Positions 27,789-36,720 are shown, counted from the first letter of the stretch. The stretch: DNA of 56,948 bases from Cyanobium sp. Cruz-8D1 (GCF_024345975.1 NZ_JAGQCD010000023.1:1-56948), one strand, 5' to 3'. The notes: generated by a model from the letters alone, not told the origin. A program made the numbers and translations.

Positions 27789-28895
27789 ATCCGGCTGCAC
27801 CGCCTGGACCTCCGGCATTTCCGCAACATCGACGGCCTGCAGCTGACGCTGGAGGCGCCCCGCCTGCTCGTGACCGGCAGCAATGGCCAGGGCAAGTCGA
27901 ACCTGCTGGAAGGGGTGGAACTGCTGACCAGCCTGCGCTCGCACCGCTGCAGCGTTGACCGGGATCTGATCGGCCATGGCCACCCGTGGTGCCGGCTGGG
28001 CGCCCTCACCGACGAGGCGGACAGCCTGCAGCTGGAGCTGCGCCGCAGCGGCGGTCGCCAGGCGTTCCGCAACGGCAAACGGCTGGAGCGGCAGCTTGAC
28101 CTGATCGGCCCCCTGCGCTGTGTCGGCTTCAGTGCCCTCGACCTGGACCTGGTGCGGGGGGAGCCCGCCCTGCGGCGCCAGTGGCTGGACCGGGTGGTGC
28201 TGCAGCTCGAACCCGTCTACGGCGCCCTGCTGAGCCGCTACGGGCGGCTGCTGCGGCAGCGCAGCCAGCTGCTGCGCCGGGGCCTGGCGGCCGGCCAGCG
28301 GCAGGAGCTGCTGGACGCCTTTGATGAGCAGATGGCCCTGGTTGGCGCCCGCCTGCACCGCCGGCGCCAGCGGGCCCTGCGGCGCCTGGAGCCCCTGGCG
28401 GTGGCCTGGCAGCAGCGCATCGGCGGGGCCGCCGAACCGCTCCAGCTCGACTACATCAGCGGCACCCTGTTAGCGGAGGCCAGCGACGAGGAGGGACCCT
28501 GGCGCCAGGCCCTGGCGGGACAACTGCGTCAGCAGCGTCCCGAGGAGGAACGGCTGGGCCAGTGCCAGGTGGGTCCGCACCGGGACGAGGTGGCGCTGCT
28601 GATCGGCGGCCAGGCCGCACGGCGCTATGGCTCCGCCGGCCAGCAGCGCACCCTGGTGCTGGCCCTGAAGCTGGGGGAGCTGGACCTGGTGGGCCAGGTG
28701 GTGGGTCAGCCGCCGCTGCTGCTGCTCGACGATGTGCTGGCCGAGCTTGACCCGTCTCGCCAGCAGCTGCTGCTGGAGGCGGTGGGGGACGGCCACCAGT
28801 GCCTGGTGAGTGCCACCCATCTGGAGGCCTTCAGCAGCGGCTGGCGGGCCCAGAGCCAGGTGGTGGAACTGCGCAGCGGCGCCCTGGTGGCCTGA
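27789..28895 (+). CDS. recF: DNA replication and repair protein RecF
   Basis: This SMC-like ATPase helps load RecA on gapped DNA. Walker A is GSNGQGKSN, the signature region is [18 protein letters not shown] and Walker B is [13 protein letters not shown]. Homology clearly begins before the first GTG (27870), since [16 protein letters not shown] precedes it in frame. Between an in-frame stop at 27702 and that GTG there is no ATG, GTG or TTG. The start is therefore placed at the ATC at 27789; the CTG at 27795 is an alternative. This is an inference, and a frameshift or base error upstream is also possible. Confidence 0.88.
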   Translation: MRLHRLDLRHFRNIDGLQLTLEAPRLLVTGSNGQGKSNLLEGVELLTSLRSHRCSVDRDLIGHGHPWCRLGALTDEADSLQLELRRSGGRQAFRNGKRLERQLDLIGPLRCVGFSALDLDLVRGEPALRRQWLDRVVLQLEPVYGALLSRYGRLLRQRSQLLRRGLAAGQRQELLDAFDEQMALVGARLHRRRQRALRRLEPLAVAWQQRIGGAAEPLQLDYISGTLLAEASDEEGPWRQALAGQLRQQRPEEERLGQCQVGPHRDEVALLIGGQAARRYGSAGQQRTLVLALKLGELDLVGQVVGQPPLLLLDDVLAELDPSRQQLLLEAVGDGHQCLVSATHLEAFSSGWRAQSQVVELRSGALVA

Positions 28896-28984
28896 GGCCC
28901 GATCTCCCTGTCGCCGCAGGCGACCTGGCGAACCACTGATCCGCGCTCCTGCCGCGTATGGTGAGACCTGTTTGATCGGATTCG

Positions 28985-29479
28985 ATGAACCAAACCCTTT
29001 CCAGCCTGCATCCCAACCCGGGATGGAAGCCCGCCGCCTCCCCCATCCACGCCATTGCACAACCCGTCTCCTCTCCAGGCGACACCACCGACGCGGTAGG
29101 GAAACACTGCATCCTCGAGCTCTACGACTGCGATTGCGCAAGGCTCGACGACGAAGCTTTCCTCAGGGACACCATCACGACAGCAGCCAAACGGGCTGGT
29201 GCCACCCTGCTCAACCTGATCACCCACCGCTTCGAACCCCAGGGCGTCACGGGCCTGGCGTTGCTGGCGGAGTCCCACATCTCCATCCACACCTGGCCCG
29301 AATCGGGCTATGCGGCCGTGGATGTGTTCACCTGCGGTGACCACACCATGCCCGAGAGGGCCTGTCAGGTCCTGTGGGAGGAGCTGGGCTCCCGCCGGCA
29401 CAAGCTCACCAGCTTCCGCCGCGAAACACCCGAGGCCCTGATCGACAGCCAGAGGGAACCCCTCCTGGCCAGCGCCTGA
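28985..29479 (+). CDS. speD: S-adenosylmethionine decarboxylase proenzyme (SpeH type)
   Basis: This 164-residue pyruvoyl enzyme supplies decarboxylated SAM for spermidine synthesis. The self-cleavage site Glu-Ser lies in [13 protein letters not shown] (about residues 96-97), where Ser becomes the pyruvoyl group; VDVFTCGDH completes the signature. Compared with the usual short bacterial form of 120-130 residues, it has an extra N-terminal segment of about 38 residues. It follows recF by 89 bases on the same strand. Confidence 0.93.
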   Translation: MNQTLSSLHPNPGWKPAASPIHAIAQPVSSPGDTTDAVGKHCILELYDCDCARLDDEAFLRDTITTAAKRAGATLLNLITHRFEPQGVTGLALLAESHISIHTWPESGYAAVDVFTCGDHTMPERACQVLWEELGSRRHKLTSFRRETPEALIDSQREPLLASA

Positions 29480-29515
29480 GCGCGGGGCAGGGCACAACCT
29501 GGGGGGGGGTGTCGG

Positions 29516-30388
29516 TCAGTCCCGCCCCCCCCCCAGGGAGCGGTTCAGCTTGCCGCTCACCAGCCCCTCCAGATCCAGGGCCACGGCGATGAAGCCCAAG
29601 TCCCTGAAGGCCTCCACCAGCTGGGGGCGTAGTTCACCCTGGGCCAGACACCCCAGCGCCGCCGGTAAACCGGCGGCGGGGAATTCAATGCGCGCCGTCT
29701 CCCCCTGGCTGCGGACCCGCAGTTCGGGAAAGCCGCGCTGGCGCAACCAGTCCTCGGCCGCCGCCACCCGGGCCAACCGTGGGGCGTTGATCGGCTCGCC
29801 GTAGGGGAAACGGGAGGCCAGGCAGGGCTGGGCGGGCTTGTCCCACCAGGGCAGGCCCAGGGCACGGGAGAGCTGACGCACCCCCGCTTTGTCGATGCCG
29901 ACCTCGGCCAGGGGCGAGCGCACACCGAATTCCCGGGCAGCACGGATGCCGGGCCGGTGATCGCCCAGGTCGTCGAGGTTGACCCCGTCCAGCACCTGGG
30001 CCCCCTCGGCGGCGGCGGCGATCGGGGCCAGCAGGCGATGCAGCTCCCGCTTGCAGGCGTAGCAACGCTCCTCCGGATTGCTGGTGTAGGTGGGGTCGGC
30101 CAGCTCCGCGGTGGCCAGCTCCAAATGGCGCAGGCCCAGCCAGCGGGCCTGGTCGCTGGCCTCCCGGCGCAGATGGGGGGCCAGGGCCGGTGAAACGCCG
30201 GTGATCGCCAGGGCCCGCTCCCCCAGCCGGTCGCCGGCCAGGGCGGCCACCAGGGCGCTGTCGACACCGCCGGAGTAGGCCACCACCACCTGGGCAAAGC
30301 CGTCGAGCTGTCGGCAGAGCGCCTCCAGGCCCCGCTCCAGGGGGCCGGGCAGGGCTTCGAGCAGGTGGAGGCGGCCGGAGATGGGCAT
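29516..30388 (-). CDS. larE: LarE-type ATP-dependent sulfur transferase
   Basis: This 290-residue protein has the PP-loop VVVAYSGGVDSALVAALAG (about residues 33-51), the NPEERCYACKREL segment with the sulfur-donating Cys region, and SPLAEVGIDKAGVRQL and AQPCLASRFPYGE. LarE proteins sacrifice a cysteine or use a cluster to thiolate the nickel-pincer precursor; the neighbouring larA/larC genes are not in the window. ATG at 30388 gives a standard N-terminus. The last codons include a run of ten C on the plus strand (Gly-Gly-Gly). It converges on speD. Confidence 0.92.
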   Translation of the reverse strand: MPISGRLHLLEALPGPLERGLEALCRQLDGFAQVVVAYSGGVDSALVAALAGDRLGERALAITGVSPALAPHLRREASDQARWLGLRHLELATAELADPTYTSNPEERCYACKRELHRLLAPIAAAAEGAQVLDGVNLDDLGDHRPGIRAAREFGVRSPLAEVGIDKAGVRQLSRALGLPWWDKPAQPCLASRFPYGEPINAPRLARVAAAEDWLRQRGFPELRVRSQGETARIEFPAAGLPAALGCLAQGELRPQLVEAFRDLGFIAVALDLEGLVSGKLNRSLGGGRD

Positions 30389-30439
30389 GGCGTAGATCCT
30401 GGCAAGGCTGGGTAGCATCCGGATCAGAACCACCCACCC

Positions 30440-31603
30440 ATGACCCCCGCCGCCCGCAGCACCCAGACCCCCCAGCGCGGCACCGGGCGGGGCATCGGCA
30501 TCCGCACCGCCGCCGGCAGCGAGGAGCGCGCCCACGGCCAGCTGCACGTGTACGACGGGGAAGGCAAGGGCAAGAGCCAGGCGGCCCTGGGGGTGGTGCT
30601 GCGCACCATCGGGCTCGGCATCTGCGAGCAGAAGCGCACCCGGGTGCTGCTGCTGCGGTTTCTCAAGGGTCCCGGCCGCGCCTACGACGAGGACAGCGCC
30701 ATCGAGGCCCTGCAGCAGGGCTTTCCCCACCTGATCGACCAGGTGCGCACTGGCCGGGGGGATTACTTCGGCGCCGCGGAGGCCACCCGCTTCGACCACC
30801 AGGAGGCCCAGCGGGGCTGGGACATCGCCAAGGGGGCGATCGCCAGCAACCTCTATTCGGTGGTGGTGCTCGACGAACTCAACCCCGTGCTCGACCTGGG
30901 CCTGCTCGACACCGAGGAGGTGGTGCGCACCCTGGCCACCAAGCCGGCGGGCATGGAAATGATCTGCACCGGCCGGGGCGCCCCCAGGCCGCTGGTACAG
31001 CTGGCCGATCTGCACTCGGAGATGCGGGCCCACAGCGGGCCCCAGCAGGGGCTGGAAGGCCTGGAGATCTACACCGGAGAGGGCAAAGGCAAATCCACCA
31101 GTGCTTTGGGCAAGGGCCTGCAGGCCATCGGCCGCGGCATCAGCCAGGACAAGAGTCACCGGGTGCTGATCCTGCAGTGGCTCAAGGGCGGGGCGGGCTA
31201 CACCGAGGACGCGGCGATCGCCGCCCTGCGGGAGAGCTACCCCCATCTGGTGGATCACCTGCGCTCGGGCCGCGACGCCATCGTCTGGCGCGGCCAGCAG
31301 CAGCCGATCGACTACGTGGAGGCGGAACGGGCCTGGGAGATCGCCCGGGCCGCGATCGCCAGCGGCCTCTACAAGACAGTGATCCTCGACGAACTCAACC
31401 CCACGGTGGATCTGGAACTGCTGCCGGTGGAGCCGATCGTCCAGACCCTGCTGCGCAAGCCCACCGAAACCGAAGTGATCATCACGGGGCGCTGCAAGAG
31501 CCGGCCGGCCTACTTCGATCTGGCCAGCGTCCACTCCGAGATGGTGTGCCACAAGCACTACGCCGAGCGGGGCGTGGATCTCAAACGCGGCGTCGACTAC
31601 TGA
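30440..31603 (+). CDS. Corrinoid adenosyltransferase (BtuR/CobO) with two tandem domains
   Basis: This 387-residue protein contains two consecutive BtuR/CobO-like P-loop domains. The first has YDGEGKGKSQAALG (near residue 39) and VVVLDELNPVLDLGLL; the second has YTGEGKGKSTSALG (near residue 211) and VILDELNPTVDLELL. Each ends with a metal-binding-like LHSEM or VHSEM motif. CobO transfers adenosyl from ATP to cob(I)alamin precursors. Canonical CobO is one domain of about 200 residues acting as a dimer, so the fusion may be a built-in dimer. It is divergent from larE across 51 bases. Confidence 0.85.
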   Translation: MTPAARSTQTPQRGTGRGIGIRTAAGSEERAHGQLHVYDGEGKGKSQAALGVVLRTIGLGICEQKRTRVLLLRFLKGPGRAYDEDSAIEALQQGFPHLIDQVRTGRGDYFGAAEATRFDHQEAQRGWDIAKGAIASNLYSVVVLDELNPVLDLGLLDTEEVVRTLATKPAGMEMICTGRGAPRPLVQLADLHSEMRAHSGPQQGLEGLEIYTGEGKGKSTSALGKGLQAIGRGISQDKSHRVLILQWLKGGAGYTEDAAIAALRESYPHLVDHLRSGRDAIVWRGQQQPIDYVEAERAWEIARAAIASGLYKTVILDELNPTVDLELLPVEPIVQTLLRKPTETEVIITGRCKSRPAYFDLASVHSEMVCHKHYAERGVDLKRGVDY

Positions 31604-31627
31604 ACCTGGCGATCAGGGGGCTGCCGA

Positions 31628-32473
31628 TCAGGGCTGCCCGGATCCATCGACCTGATCGAGCTCCAGTTCGTCCTCCTCGAGCATCTCCACCTCCTCCGAG
31701 GCGATGAACCGCCCCAGCAGCAGGCCCACCAGCAGGGCCACATACAGGGTGCTGGCGATGCTGAGGAGGATCACGAAGCGCTCCCCCACCGCATTGGCCG
31801 GCAGCACGTCGCCATAACCGACGCCGGCGATGGTGACGAAGCTGAAGTAGGTGAGCCGGTCGAGCAGCAACTGGTGGCTGGCGGCAGCCCCGAGGCTGAA
31901 GCTGCCGGGCACGAGCACCTGGGTGGCGGTGGCGAGCACCCCGCCGGTGAGGCCCAGGTGCAGATAGCCCGCCGCCGCACCGGCCATCACCTGCCCATTG
32001 ACCCGGGGCACCCGGGCCAGCAGGCGCACCAGCCGCATCGAGGTGGCCAGGAAGAAGAGGCTCAGCAGCACCATCTCCACGGCACGGAACAGACCGCCGG
32101 GCCAGGTGCCGGTGAGCACCGGCACCCAGAGCCCCAGGCCGCCCACCATCCCGACCCAGCGGAAGATCTCCTGTCGCAGCCGGGCATAGGTCACCCCGGC
32201 GATCACCGGCAGGGTGAGAATCGACTGCAGGATCAGCAGATTGAAGACCAGGGCCAGGAGAAGGTTGGCCGGCCAGGCCCGCGTGGCCGTGAACGGCATC
32301 ACCAGGATCGGCAGCAGGGCCGAGAGCAGCAGCGGCAGGAAGCGCTTCTCGAGGGCGATCAGGCGCCGGGCTTCCTGACGCCGCCGCTCCAGCCAGCGCC
32401 GCCTGGCCGGGGTGGGGGGCTCAGTAGCGCGGGACGTCAGGATCCACCTCCTGGCTCCAGGCGTCGATGCCAC
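31628..32473 (-). CDS. Potassium-channel-like membrane protein
   Basis: This roughly 281-residue protein has five to six hydrophobic helices ahead of a pore loop with the selectivity-filter sequence TIAGVGYGD (residues 214-222), followed by a final transmembrane helix and an acidic tail (EEVEMLEEDELELD). No charged voltage-sensor helix is obvious. The GTG start at 32473 overlaps the end of moeB by 53 bases; a later unrecognised start is possible. Ion selectivity is inferred from the GYGD filter only. Confidence 0.85.
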   Translation of the reverse strand: MASTPGARRWILTSRATEPPTPARRRWLERRRQEARRLIALEKRFLPLLLSALLPILVMPFTATRAWPANLLLALVFNLLILQSILTLPVIAGVTYARLRQEIFRWVGMVGGLGLWVPVLTGTWPGGLFRAVEMVLLSLFFLATSMRLVRLLARVPRVNGQVMAGAAAGYLHLGLTGGVLATATQVLVPGSFSLGAAASHQLLLDRLTYFSFVTIAGVGYGDVLPANAVGERFVILLSIASTLYVALLVGLLLGRFIASEEVEMLEEDELELDQVDGSGQP

Positions 32474-33590
32474 CCTGCACGTTCACCCCCTCGATGCCGT
32501 GGCGGCCGAGGGCGATCAGGGCCTTGGCGGAACGGCCGCCCAGCTTGCAATGGACATAGAGCCGCTTGCCGTTCGCCAGGCGGCGCACCTCCTCAATCGC
32601 ATCGCCACTCTCGATGCGATCGAGGGGAACCAGCACCGCGCCGGGGATCACCGCGATCTCGGTCTCCGGAGGATTGCGGACGTCGAGCAGGAGCAGGTCG
32701 TCGTCCGGGCCATCGAGGAGTGTCTTGAGTTCGATCACGCTGATGGTGGGCACGCTGCCCGCCTCCTCCTGGCCGGGGGCCGAGCCGCCCACGCCGCAGA
32801 ACTCCTGATAGTCGATCAGCGCCTCGATCACGGGACGCTCCGGATTGGGGCGCAGCTTCAGCTCCCGGAAGCTCATCTTGAGGGCATCGAACAGCAGCAG
32901 CCGGCCGCTGAGGCTGGTGCCGATGCCGGTGATCAGCTTGACCGTTTCGGTGGCCTGGATCACGCCGATGATTCCGGGCAGCACCCCCACCACACCCCCT
33001 TCGGCGCAGGAGGGCACCATCCCCGGCGGAGGCGGTTCGGGGAAGAGATCCCGGTAGTTGGGGCCGCCCTCGAAGTTGAAGACCGTGGCCTGGCCCTCGA
33101 AGCGGAAGATGGAGCCGTAGACGTTGGGCTTGCCCAGCAGCACGCAGGCGTCGTTGACCAGGTAGCGGGTGGGGAAGTTGTCGGTGCCATCGCAGACGAT
33201 GTCGTAGCCGGCGATGATCGCGAGGGCGTTCTCGCTGGTGAGGGCTGTTTCGTAGAGATCCACCTGGCAGTGGGGATTGATCTCATGGATCCGGGCTTTG
33301 GCCGATTCGATCTTGGGCTTGCCCACCCAGCTGGTGCCATGGATCACCTGGCGCTGCAGGTTGCTGTGATCCACCACATCGAAATCGACGATGCCGAGCC
33401 GGCCCACGCCGGCGGCGGCCAGATAGAGCAGCAAGGGCGAACCGAGGCCGCCGGTGCCGACACACAGCACCGAGGCCGCCTTGAGCCGCTTCTGCCCCTC
33501 CATGCCGATCTCCGGCAGGATCAGGTGGCGGGAGAAGCGCACCACCTCATCGGGGCTGAGTTGGACGGCGCTGGTGTCGGGAGGAAGCAT
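32421..33590 (-). CDS. moeB: MoeB/ThiF-type adenylyltransferase fused to rhodanese
   Basis: This 389-residue E1-like enzyme adenylates the C-terminal Gly of a small sulfur-carrier protein (MoaD or ThiS class). The nucleotide loop GTGGLGSPLLLYLA, FDVVDHSNLQRQV, CDGTDNFPTRYLVND and the Cys segment PSCAEGGVVGVLPG are present. A C-terminal rhodanese domain (about 290-389) has the persulfide-forming Cys in YVHCKLGGRSAKAL. It is 22 bases downstream of a JAMM peptidase gene on the same strand, and its 3' end overlaps the channel gene. Confidence 0.95.
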   Translation of the reverse strand: MLPPDTSAVQLSPDEVVRFSRHLILPEIGMEGQKRLKAASVLCVGTGGLGSPLLLYLAAAGVGRLGIVDFDVVDHSNLQRQVIHGTSWVGKPKIESAKARIHEINPHCQVDLYETALTSENALAIIAGYDIVCDGTDNFPTRYLVNDACVLLGKPNVYGSIFRFEGQATVFNFEGGPNYRDLFPEPPPPGMVPSCAEGGVVGVLPGIIGVIQATETVKLITGIGTSLSGRLLLFDALKMSFRELKLRPNPERPVIEALIDYQEFCGVGGSAPGQEEAGSVPTISVIELKTLLDGPDDDLLLLDVRNPPETEIAVIPGAVLVPLDRIESGDAIEEVRRLANGKRLYVHCKLGGRSAKALIALGRHGIEGVNVQGGIDAWSQEVDPDVPRY

Positions 33591-33612
33591 GGCGGTGGAG
33601 ACCGACGACGCA

Positions 33613-34059
33613 CTAATCGTCCATTCTCCATGTCAACCGCCGGGGGCGACCCTGCTCCGGCAACCACCAGCAGGCCAGGGAACGCGCCCCCCCGGCGACG
33701 GGCCCCTGCCCCAGGATCAGCATCAGGGTGGGCGTGAAGGCCAGGGACCGGTCGAGGGCCGAGGGCACGGGCTCCGAGAGCGGATGGCTGTGGGCCGATC
33801 CCAGCACGCTCAGCCCCCTGGTGCGGGCCCACTTCTGCGCCAGCAGCTGCTCGCGCGGATCGAGGGCGAAGCGACGACAGCGGTCGGCGGCCGGCTCCCA
33901 GACGTTGAGGCAGGGCCAGACGCGGCGAACACACCAGGGATCCCGGCCCCCGAGCAGCAGGGCACAGCCCTCTTCGGGGGCCGCCGCCACCAGGACGGCC
34001 TCCAGCAGCGTCAGCGCCTGACGACCGATGCACAGTTCCGCTGGCGTCTGTGGGTTCAC
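33613..34059 (-). CDS. JAMM/MPN+ metallopeptidase (M67 family)
   Basis: This 148-residue protein has a complete JAMM motif: Glu30 (PEEGCALLLGG), His90 and His92 (AHSHP), Ser100 and Asp103, with exact HxHPx(6)SxxD spacing. Such stand-alone bacterial JAMM peptidases remove residues from the C-terminus of ThiS/MoaD-like sulfur carriers or cleave isopeptide-like bonds. Its place directly upstream of the E1-like moeB supports a role in sulfur-carrier maturation. Confidence 0.9.
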   Translation of the reverse strand: MNPQTPAELCIGRQALTLLEAVLVAAAPEEGCALLLGGRDPWCVRRVWPCLNVWEPAADRCRRFALDPREQLLAQKWARTRGLSVLGSAHSHPLSEPVPSALDRSLAFTPTLMLILGQGPVAGGARSLACWWLPEQGRPRRLTWRMDD

Positions 34060-34102
34060 ACCGGTACGTTATGCATCATTCCGTCAGGAGGCCTCTCCTT
34101 CC

Positions 34103-34474
34103 ATGATCGACAGCACGACCGAGGAGAAGGAGACCATGCAGGACGACACCACCACCAGCGCCGCCGAGGTGGATTTCACCGAGCGCTATAGCGAGGTGAT
34201 TAGCAAGGTCAACGAAACCCTTGACAAGGTGGACTGGAGCCAGGTGGGCCGCATCGGCAAGGCTTCCGGCGTCCTGCTGGCCGTGATCGTGGCCCAGATC
34301 CTGATCAAGGGGGTGCTGGACACCATCAACCTGCTGCCGATCGTGCCGGGCCTGCTGGAACTGCTCGGACTGGTGGTGGTGGGCCGCTGGAGCTGGAAGA
34401 ACCTCACCACGGGTGACAAGCGCTCGGCCGTGATGGCCAAGCTCCAGACCCTGCGCAAGGAATACCTGAGCTGA
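34103..34474 (+). CDS. CAAD-domain thylakoid membrane protein (CurT-like)
   Basis: This 123-residue protein has an acidic N-terminus, two closely spaced transmembrane helices (LLAVIVAQILIKGVL and LLELLGLVVVG) and an amphipathic C-terminal helix, the layout of CAAD/CURT1 proteins that bend thylakoid membranes. The segment WSWKNLTTGDKR is characteristic of the family. A GGAGG sequence at 34087 supports the ATG at 34103; a second ATG at 34136 with an AAGGAGA site is an alternative. Confidence 0.88.
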   Translation: MIDSTTEEKETMQDDTTTSAAEVDFTERYSEVISKVNETLDKVDWSQVGRIGKASGVLLAVIVAQILIKGVLDTINLLPIVPGLLELLGLVVVGRWSWKNLTTGDKRSAVMAKLQTLRKEYLS

Positions 34475-34487
34475 CGCCCCCGCAGCA

Positions 34488-35441
34488 TCACCCCCTTTCC
34501 CGGTCCGCCCCTGGGGCCAAGAGGGCATCGATGCGGGCCTGGGATTGGCCCAGGTAGCTGCCGCCGAACAGGTTGGCGTGGTTGAGCAGGTGATAAAGGT
34601 TGTAGAGATCACGGCGGAAGCGATGGCCTGGCGGCAGGGGCCAGGCACCCTCGTAGCTAGCGAAGAATGCCTCGGGAAAGCCCCCGAACAGCCGCGCCAT
34701 GGCCAGGTCCACCTCCCGATCGCCCCGGTAGACCGCCGGATCGAAGATCGCCCCCTGGCCGTCGGCACAGATGGCGGCGTTGCCGCTCCAGAGGTCGCCG
34801 TGCACCAGGCACGGCTCGGGCTGATGCTCCGCCAGCCACTGGCCGGCACGCTCCAACAGCAACTGGGCCTGCCCTAGGGGGGTGCCGCGGCGGGCCAGGT
34901 GCTCCAGCTGGGGCGCCAGACGCCGTTGCACGAAGAAGCGGCCCCAGTCCGCGTCCCAGCCGTTGCGCTGGGGGAAGGCGCCGATGACGTTGTCCCGGGG
35001 CCAGCCGAAGGCCGACCCGACCCGATCCGCTGCGACGCAGTGGAGCGTGAGGCTGCGCTGATGCAAGCCAGCCAGGGCAGCCCCCAAGTGGCGCCAGGGC
35101 AGCGCATCTGCTGCGGAACGACCGCTCTCCAGCGCAAGCCAGGAGAGCACCAGCACGGCCGATGGGCCCGCCACTGCGCAAATCAGGGGGACAGGCACCT
35201 GCAGCCCCTCCTGCCCCGTCGCCGTCCTCAGGGCCTGCAGGCCCTCAGCTTCCGCTTCCAGGAGCGGCAAGGAGGCGGCCCCGTTGGTCTTGGCGAACAG
35301 CCGGCTGCCATCGGCCAGATCCAGACGCCAGGCGCTGTGGATGCAGCCGCCGCCCACCGGAGTGCAGCCCACCAGATCCACGCCGAGGTGCTCGGCGAGC
35401 CAGGAGGGGAGGGTATCGGGATGGGGCATGGAAGCGGCCAT
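34488..35441 (-). CDS. Fructosamine kinase family protein
   Basis: This 317-residue protein has the aminoglycoside-phosphotransferase-like fold. The Lys in LFAKTNGA binds ATP, the catalytic loop is LVHGDLWSGN with its Asp and Asn, and the metal-binding segment is FDPAVYRGDREVDLA. The family phosphorylates ketosamines so that sugars detach from glycated proteins. It converges on the CurT-like gene with a 13-base gap. The substrate is inferred only from the family. Confidence 0.92.
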   Translation of the reverse strand: MAASMPHPDTLPSWLAEHLGVDLVGCTPVGGGCIHSAWRLDLADGSRLFAKTNGAASLPLLEAEAEGLQALRTATGQEGLQVPVPLICAVAGPSAVLVLSWLALESGRSAADALPWRHLGAALAGLHQRSLTLHCVAADRVGSAFGWPRDNVIGAFPQRNGWDADWGRFFVQRRLAPQLEHLARRGTPLGQAQLLLERAGQWLAEHQPEPCLVHGDLWSGNAAICADGQGAIFDPAVYRGDREVDLAMARLFGGFPEAFFASYEGAWPLPPGHRFRRDLYNLYHLLNHANLFGGSYLGQSQARIDALLAPGADRERG

Positions 35442-35562
35442 GGGTGATTCCAGCCTGTCCCAAAAGGCCCACCTCAGCCCATCACGTGCAAGGCATCAAC
35501 CAGACCACATCCATCCATCCAACCATCAAGCACCCCGTCCACCAAAATCACGGGAAAGACCC

Positions 35563-35592
35563 TTGACCAAGCTGTTGAATCGATACCATACT
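35563..35592 (+). promoter_or_regulatory. Putative sigma-70 promoter upstream of HpsJ-like gene
   Basis: TTGACC at 35563-35568 and CATACT at 35587-35592 are separated by 18 bases in a visibly AT-rich stretch, about 30 bases before the ATG at 35624. The match to consensus is only moderate. Confidence 0.4.
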
Positions 35593-35623
35593 AATATCAT
35601 CATTACAGACAGGAACGGCAAGG

Positions 35624-36463
35624 ATGTCCCCGACCACTAGTCCCCGGGACTCCCGAGAATCATCCCCTCAGCTGCACGTTGAATTCGCCTCGGTGATGCA
35701 TTCGGCGGGAGTAGCCATCCTGGCCTACTTCCTGGTCGAACTCATCTTTCAAGCCTGGCCCGTGGCCCTCCTGCAGCCGGCCTGGCTGGACAAAATGATC
35801 GGCTTTCTCGTGAGCCGAGGCATCACGCCGCTCACTGGAGCCATCTTAGTGGCGGGTGCATCCGTTCTCAATCCCCATTCCAAGCAATTGGCTAGCCGCG
35901 CAACGCTGCTGCGGCGCCTGGCCAGTTGGGTAGCGATGGGATATCTGCTTCTGATCCCCGTTCAAATCTATTCAGGTGTGAAGCTGCTTCAGGCAAGGAA
36001 GCAGGAATCCAGCCAACTCATCGCCCAGGCAGCCAGTTCTGTTGAGGCAATCAGGAAAGCCACCACCCCGGCGGAACTACGCAGGGCTTACGAGCAGATC
36101 CCTGGCAACAAGCCAGCTCTGCCCGAGCAGTTGCCCCAACCTTTCCCCGTCATCAGGGAAAGGTTGGCAGAGGGCATCAGTGCCAACACAAAACGTGCCG
36201 AGTATGAGCTCGGCAACAAAATGTCCTCACTTTGGCAACGCTCCTTGGGGTTGGCGCTCGCAAACACCCTGAGGATGCTGATCTTTTTCCTCGGCTTTGC
36301 TGCCATCGGCCGCCGATCCCCCGATCACTCCACGTTATTGGAGAGTCTTCTTGTGCGCAATCAGAGAAGATTTGGCAAAGCTACCCAGCGCGGTCGCGGT
36401 CATCACGGTGACATCATTGCCAAGGAGTGGATGGACTGGGAAGATGATCGGCCGCGCAGCTGA
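35624..36463 (+). CDS. HpsJ-like multi-span membrane protein
   Basis: This 279-residue protein has three N-terminal hydrophobic helices (about 23-47, 63-85 and 102-120), a soluble, mostly helical segment (about 120-205) and a further helix (LANTLRMLIFFLGFAAIG). This layout, and segments like SRGITPLTGAILVAG, resemble HpsJ-family proteins linked to exported polysaccharide and exosortase systems, but the match is by eye only. The gene is lower in GC than its neighbours and uses more A/T-ending codons, suggesting a different origin. A PEP-CTERM-like protein is encoded nearby. Confidence 0.7.
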   Translation: MSPTTSPRDSRESSPQLHVEFASVMHSAGVAILAYFLVELIFQAWPVALLQPAWLDKMIGFLVSRGITPLTGAILVAGASVLNPHSKQLASRATLLRRLASWVAMGYLLLIPVQIYSGVKLLQARKQESSQLIAQAASSVEAIRKATTPAELRRAYEQIPGNKPALPEQLPQPFPVIRERLAEGISANTKRAEYELGNKMSSLWQRSLGLALANTLRMLIFFLGFAAIGRRSPDHSTLLESLLVRNQRRFGKATQRGRGHHGDIIAKEWMDWEDDRPRS

Positions 36464-36690
36464 TGCTTTCAGATGGATGCCACGCTTAGCTCCAAGTTTC
36501 GTCATGGACAAACTGACGCAAGACATTGCGCTAGCAGAAAGCAGGCCGATCAACGATTACTTTCTTAATTACTCTTGACATCCAGATGGTCTTCCGTCAT
36601 CCACGATCCCTACTCCCCTGAACCCCATCAGAGGCAGGAGAGAGCCAACCCTGCACAAACTTAGCAGGGTAACAATTGTGAAGATGCCCA

Positions 36691-36720
36691 ATAAAAAATC
36701 CCTGACTATTGTCAGGGATT
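36691..36720 (-). terminator. Rho-independent terminator of the PEP-CTERM-like gene
   Basis: The perfect 10-bp inverted repeat AATCCCTGAC/GTCAGGGATT with a four-base loop is followed, on the minus strand, by a run of T (the As at 36693-36698). It lies 42 bases beyond the stop at 36762. Confidence 0.88.

Noticed and set aside
30389-31558. Upstream extension of larE opposite the double CobO gene
   Set aside because: A typical LarE N-terminus begins at 30388; the extension is antisense to a clear coding gene.
36297-36578. 93-codon plus-strand frame overlapping the end of the HpsJ-like gene
   Set aside because: It overlaps a better frame for half its length and the remainder has no conserved feature; a real gene starting near 36504 cannot be excluded but is unsupported.
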